This document shows, one piece after another, positions 5,823-6,670 of a DNA stretch of 6,670 nucleotides (the first letter of the stretch is position 1; each line of letters begins with the position of its first letter). Made by a program: the position numbers and the translations under genes. The DNA is taken from contig JALWSJ010000155.1 of the NCBI GenBank assembly GCA_026993705.1, positions 1 to 6,670 on the forward strand. Reading direction: 5' to 3'. The notes beneath the pieces were generated by a model. That model was given only the letters and a program-made list of their open reading frames with translations. It was not told the origin of the DNA and ran no database searches. This DNA comes from Flavobacteriales bacterium. GTDB lineage: Bacteria > Bacteroidota > Bacteroidia > Flavobacteriales_D > Parvicellaceae.

Positions 5823-6670
5823 TCAAATTTGTATGGATTCGTTCTTTGCGTTCACAAAATTATATTCTAACAAATGATAGTCTTCAACACCTTTAATAGG
5901 AATCCACTTCTTGTAATTAATAAACCACATACGTTGAATACTTTTGATACCTCTTTTTAGATACGCTTCGACGAAAGGATGAACATTTAAAGTTAAATCG
6001 CCACCTTTATATTCTTCCATATAGTATCTTAGGTTATTCTCAATTTCATCGACGATTAACATAGAAGATTCTACCTCTCCCGTACCTTTACAAGCAGGAC
6101 AAGTTTCGGTTGTTTTGATGTCGGTAACCGGTCGTACACGCTGGCGAGTGAGTTCTATTACACCAAACTTTGAAGGAGGAATAATATTGTGTTTAGCACG
6201 GTCACCACGCATTGCTTCCTTTAACGTTTCAAAGAGCTTGTGGTTGTGCTCTTTTTTGTACATATCGATAAAGTCGATGGCAATAATCCCCCCCATATCC
6301 CGTAAACGCAAGATTCTGGCAATTTCTTTTGCTACCTCAATATTGGTTTCAAAAGCATTCTGCTCTTGATTTTGGTCGCTTGACTTTCTGTTACCGGAAT
6401 TGACATCAATAACGTGCATGGCTTCTGTGTGTTCGATAATCAAATAAGCTCCGGAATTAAGCATTACTTTTTTACCAAATGAGGCCTTTATTTGCTTCGT
6501 TATACCATATTGTTCAAATATATTAACTTTACCATTGTAAAGTTTTACAATATTCGCTTTTTGAGGAGCAATAGTTTCTACGTACGTCTTAATTTCTCCG
6601 TATAATTTTTCATCATCAATTAAAACGCTTGTAAATTCTTCAGTAAGAATATCTCTTAGAACAGTTGAGG
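5823..6670 (-). CDS. rng: Ribonuclease E/G family endoribonuclease (3' part, partial)
   Basis: The C-terminal 281 residues are visible; the frame stays open to the right edge, so the true start, S1 domain and roughly 230 residues lie outside. RNase G/E cuts single-stranded AU-rich RNA and takes part in rRNA maturation and mRNA decay. Catalytic features are intact: HVIDVNSGNR with the first metal-binding aspartate (visible residue 88), and GGIIAIDFIDM with the second (132). These correspond to Asp303 and Asp346 of E. coli RNase E at almost the same spacing. CPACKGTG (190-197) is the zinc-link CxxC that joins subunits. The upstream part (LRDILTEEFTSVLIDDEKLY, then IFEQYGITKQI) also matches the family. 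The protein ends soon after the small domain, as in RNase G, with no long RNase E-type degradosome tail. An internal ATG at 6464 lies mid-domain and is not the start. The gene leads the operon, with coaX starting 1 nt downstream. Confidence 0.95.
   Translation of the reverse strand, partial: STVLRDILTEEFTSVLIDDEKLYGEIKTYVETIAPQKANIVKLYNGKVNIFEQYGITKQIKASFGKKVMLNSGAYLIIEHTEAMHVIDVNSGNRKSSDQNQEQNAFETNIEVAKEIARILRLRDMGGIIAIDFIDMYKKEHNHKLFETLKEAMRGDRAKHNIIPPSKFGVIELTRQRVRPVTDIKTTETCPACKGTGEVESSMLIVDEIENNLRYYMEEYKGGDLTLNVHPFVEAYLKRGIKSIQRMWFINYKKWIPIKGVEDYHLLEYNFVNAKNESIQI
5855..5887 (-). promoter_or_regulatory. Candidate internal promoter for coaX in the 3' end of rng
   Basis: On the minus strand, TTG (5885-5887) lies 22 nt before TAATTTTG (5855-5862), fully matching TTG-N(17-23)-TAnnTTTG. 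The start would be near 5848, about 27 nt before the coaX ATG. It sits within rng codons, so the match could be chance in AT-rich DNA. Its position directly before coaX is what makes it worth recording. Confidence 0.33.

Noticed and set aside
6115..6369. Plus-strand open frame of 84 codons
   Set aside because: It lies entirely opposite the conserved catalytic region of rng, which explains its openness; no independent signal supports it.
5823..6464. rng starting at the internal ATG at 6464
   Set aside because: The frame continues upstream to the window edge with clear RNase E/G family sequence, so this ATG is an internal methionine.
6515..6550. TATATTTG promoter-like box on the minus strand inside rng (6515-6522)
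   Set aside because: The nearest upstream TTG is 25 nt away, outside the 17-23 range, and no gene start follows nearby; likely chance in coding DNA.
1..6670. Mobile element, CRISPR array, tRNA, rRNA or toxin-antitoxin system
   Set aside because: I saw no transposase, integrase, regularly spaced repeats, tRNA-like cloverleaf or paired small toxin genes; the genes are housekeeping and envelope functions with uniform composition.

Overview
The window looks like a piece of a flavobacterial (Bacteroidetes, probably order Flavobacteriales) chromosome. The DNA is AT-rich. Translation starts mostly lack a purine-rich Shine-Dalgarno site, and a TTG-N(17-23)-TAnnTTTG promoter fits upstream of at least one gene. 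LptC carries a lipobox, and there is a FadL-like outer membrane protein with the SPYTRYGLG N-terminus common in this phylum. The intergenic region holds an element I recall as recurrent in flavobacterial genomes. All confidently called genes lie on the minus strand, so transcription reads from high to low coordinates.

Right half, transcribed first: the 3' part of an RNase E/G gene (rng, entering from the right edge at 6670), type III pantothenate kinase (coaX), an outer-membrane beta-barrel protein and a secreted, cysteine-rich TPR protein. Spacing is 1 nt, an 8-nt overlap and 25 nt, which indicates one operon. It ends at a 27-bp hairpin (2371-2427) that should terminate in both directions. 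A promoter-like sequence inside the 3' end of rng may give coaX and the two envelope genes their own transcript.

Middle, 2251-2450: a 200-nt gap that contains no protein gene. It holds a structured element on the plus strand (about 2300-2370) with a long hairpin flanked by two AGCGG boxes and a closing stem, directly followed by the strong hairpin terminator. It resembles a conserved flavobacterial small-RNA motif, possibly Flavo-1.

Left half: lptC (lipopolysaccharide transport, here a lipoprotein), a 77-residue two-helix membrane protein of unknown function translationally coupled to it, and a 423-residue CNNM/CorC-type membrane protein with CBS and CorC_HlyC domains. The last has a good promoter of its own, whose -33 box overlaps the stop codon of the small gene. 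The first 95 bases hold an open frame that may be the tail of a convergent plus-strand gene; this is weakly supported.

Overall this is mostly an envelope and housekeeping neighbourhood (RNA processing, CoA biosynthesis, LPS transport, metal-ion or CBS transporter). I see no mobile element, CRISPR array, tRNA, rRNA or defence system. The most interesting parts are the intergenic RNA-like element, the uncharacterised TPR and beta-barrel pair, and the small protein next to LptC.
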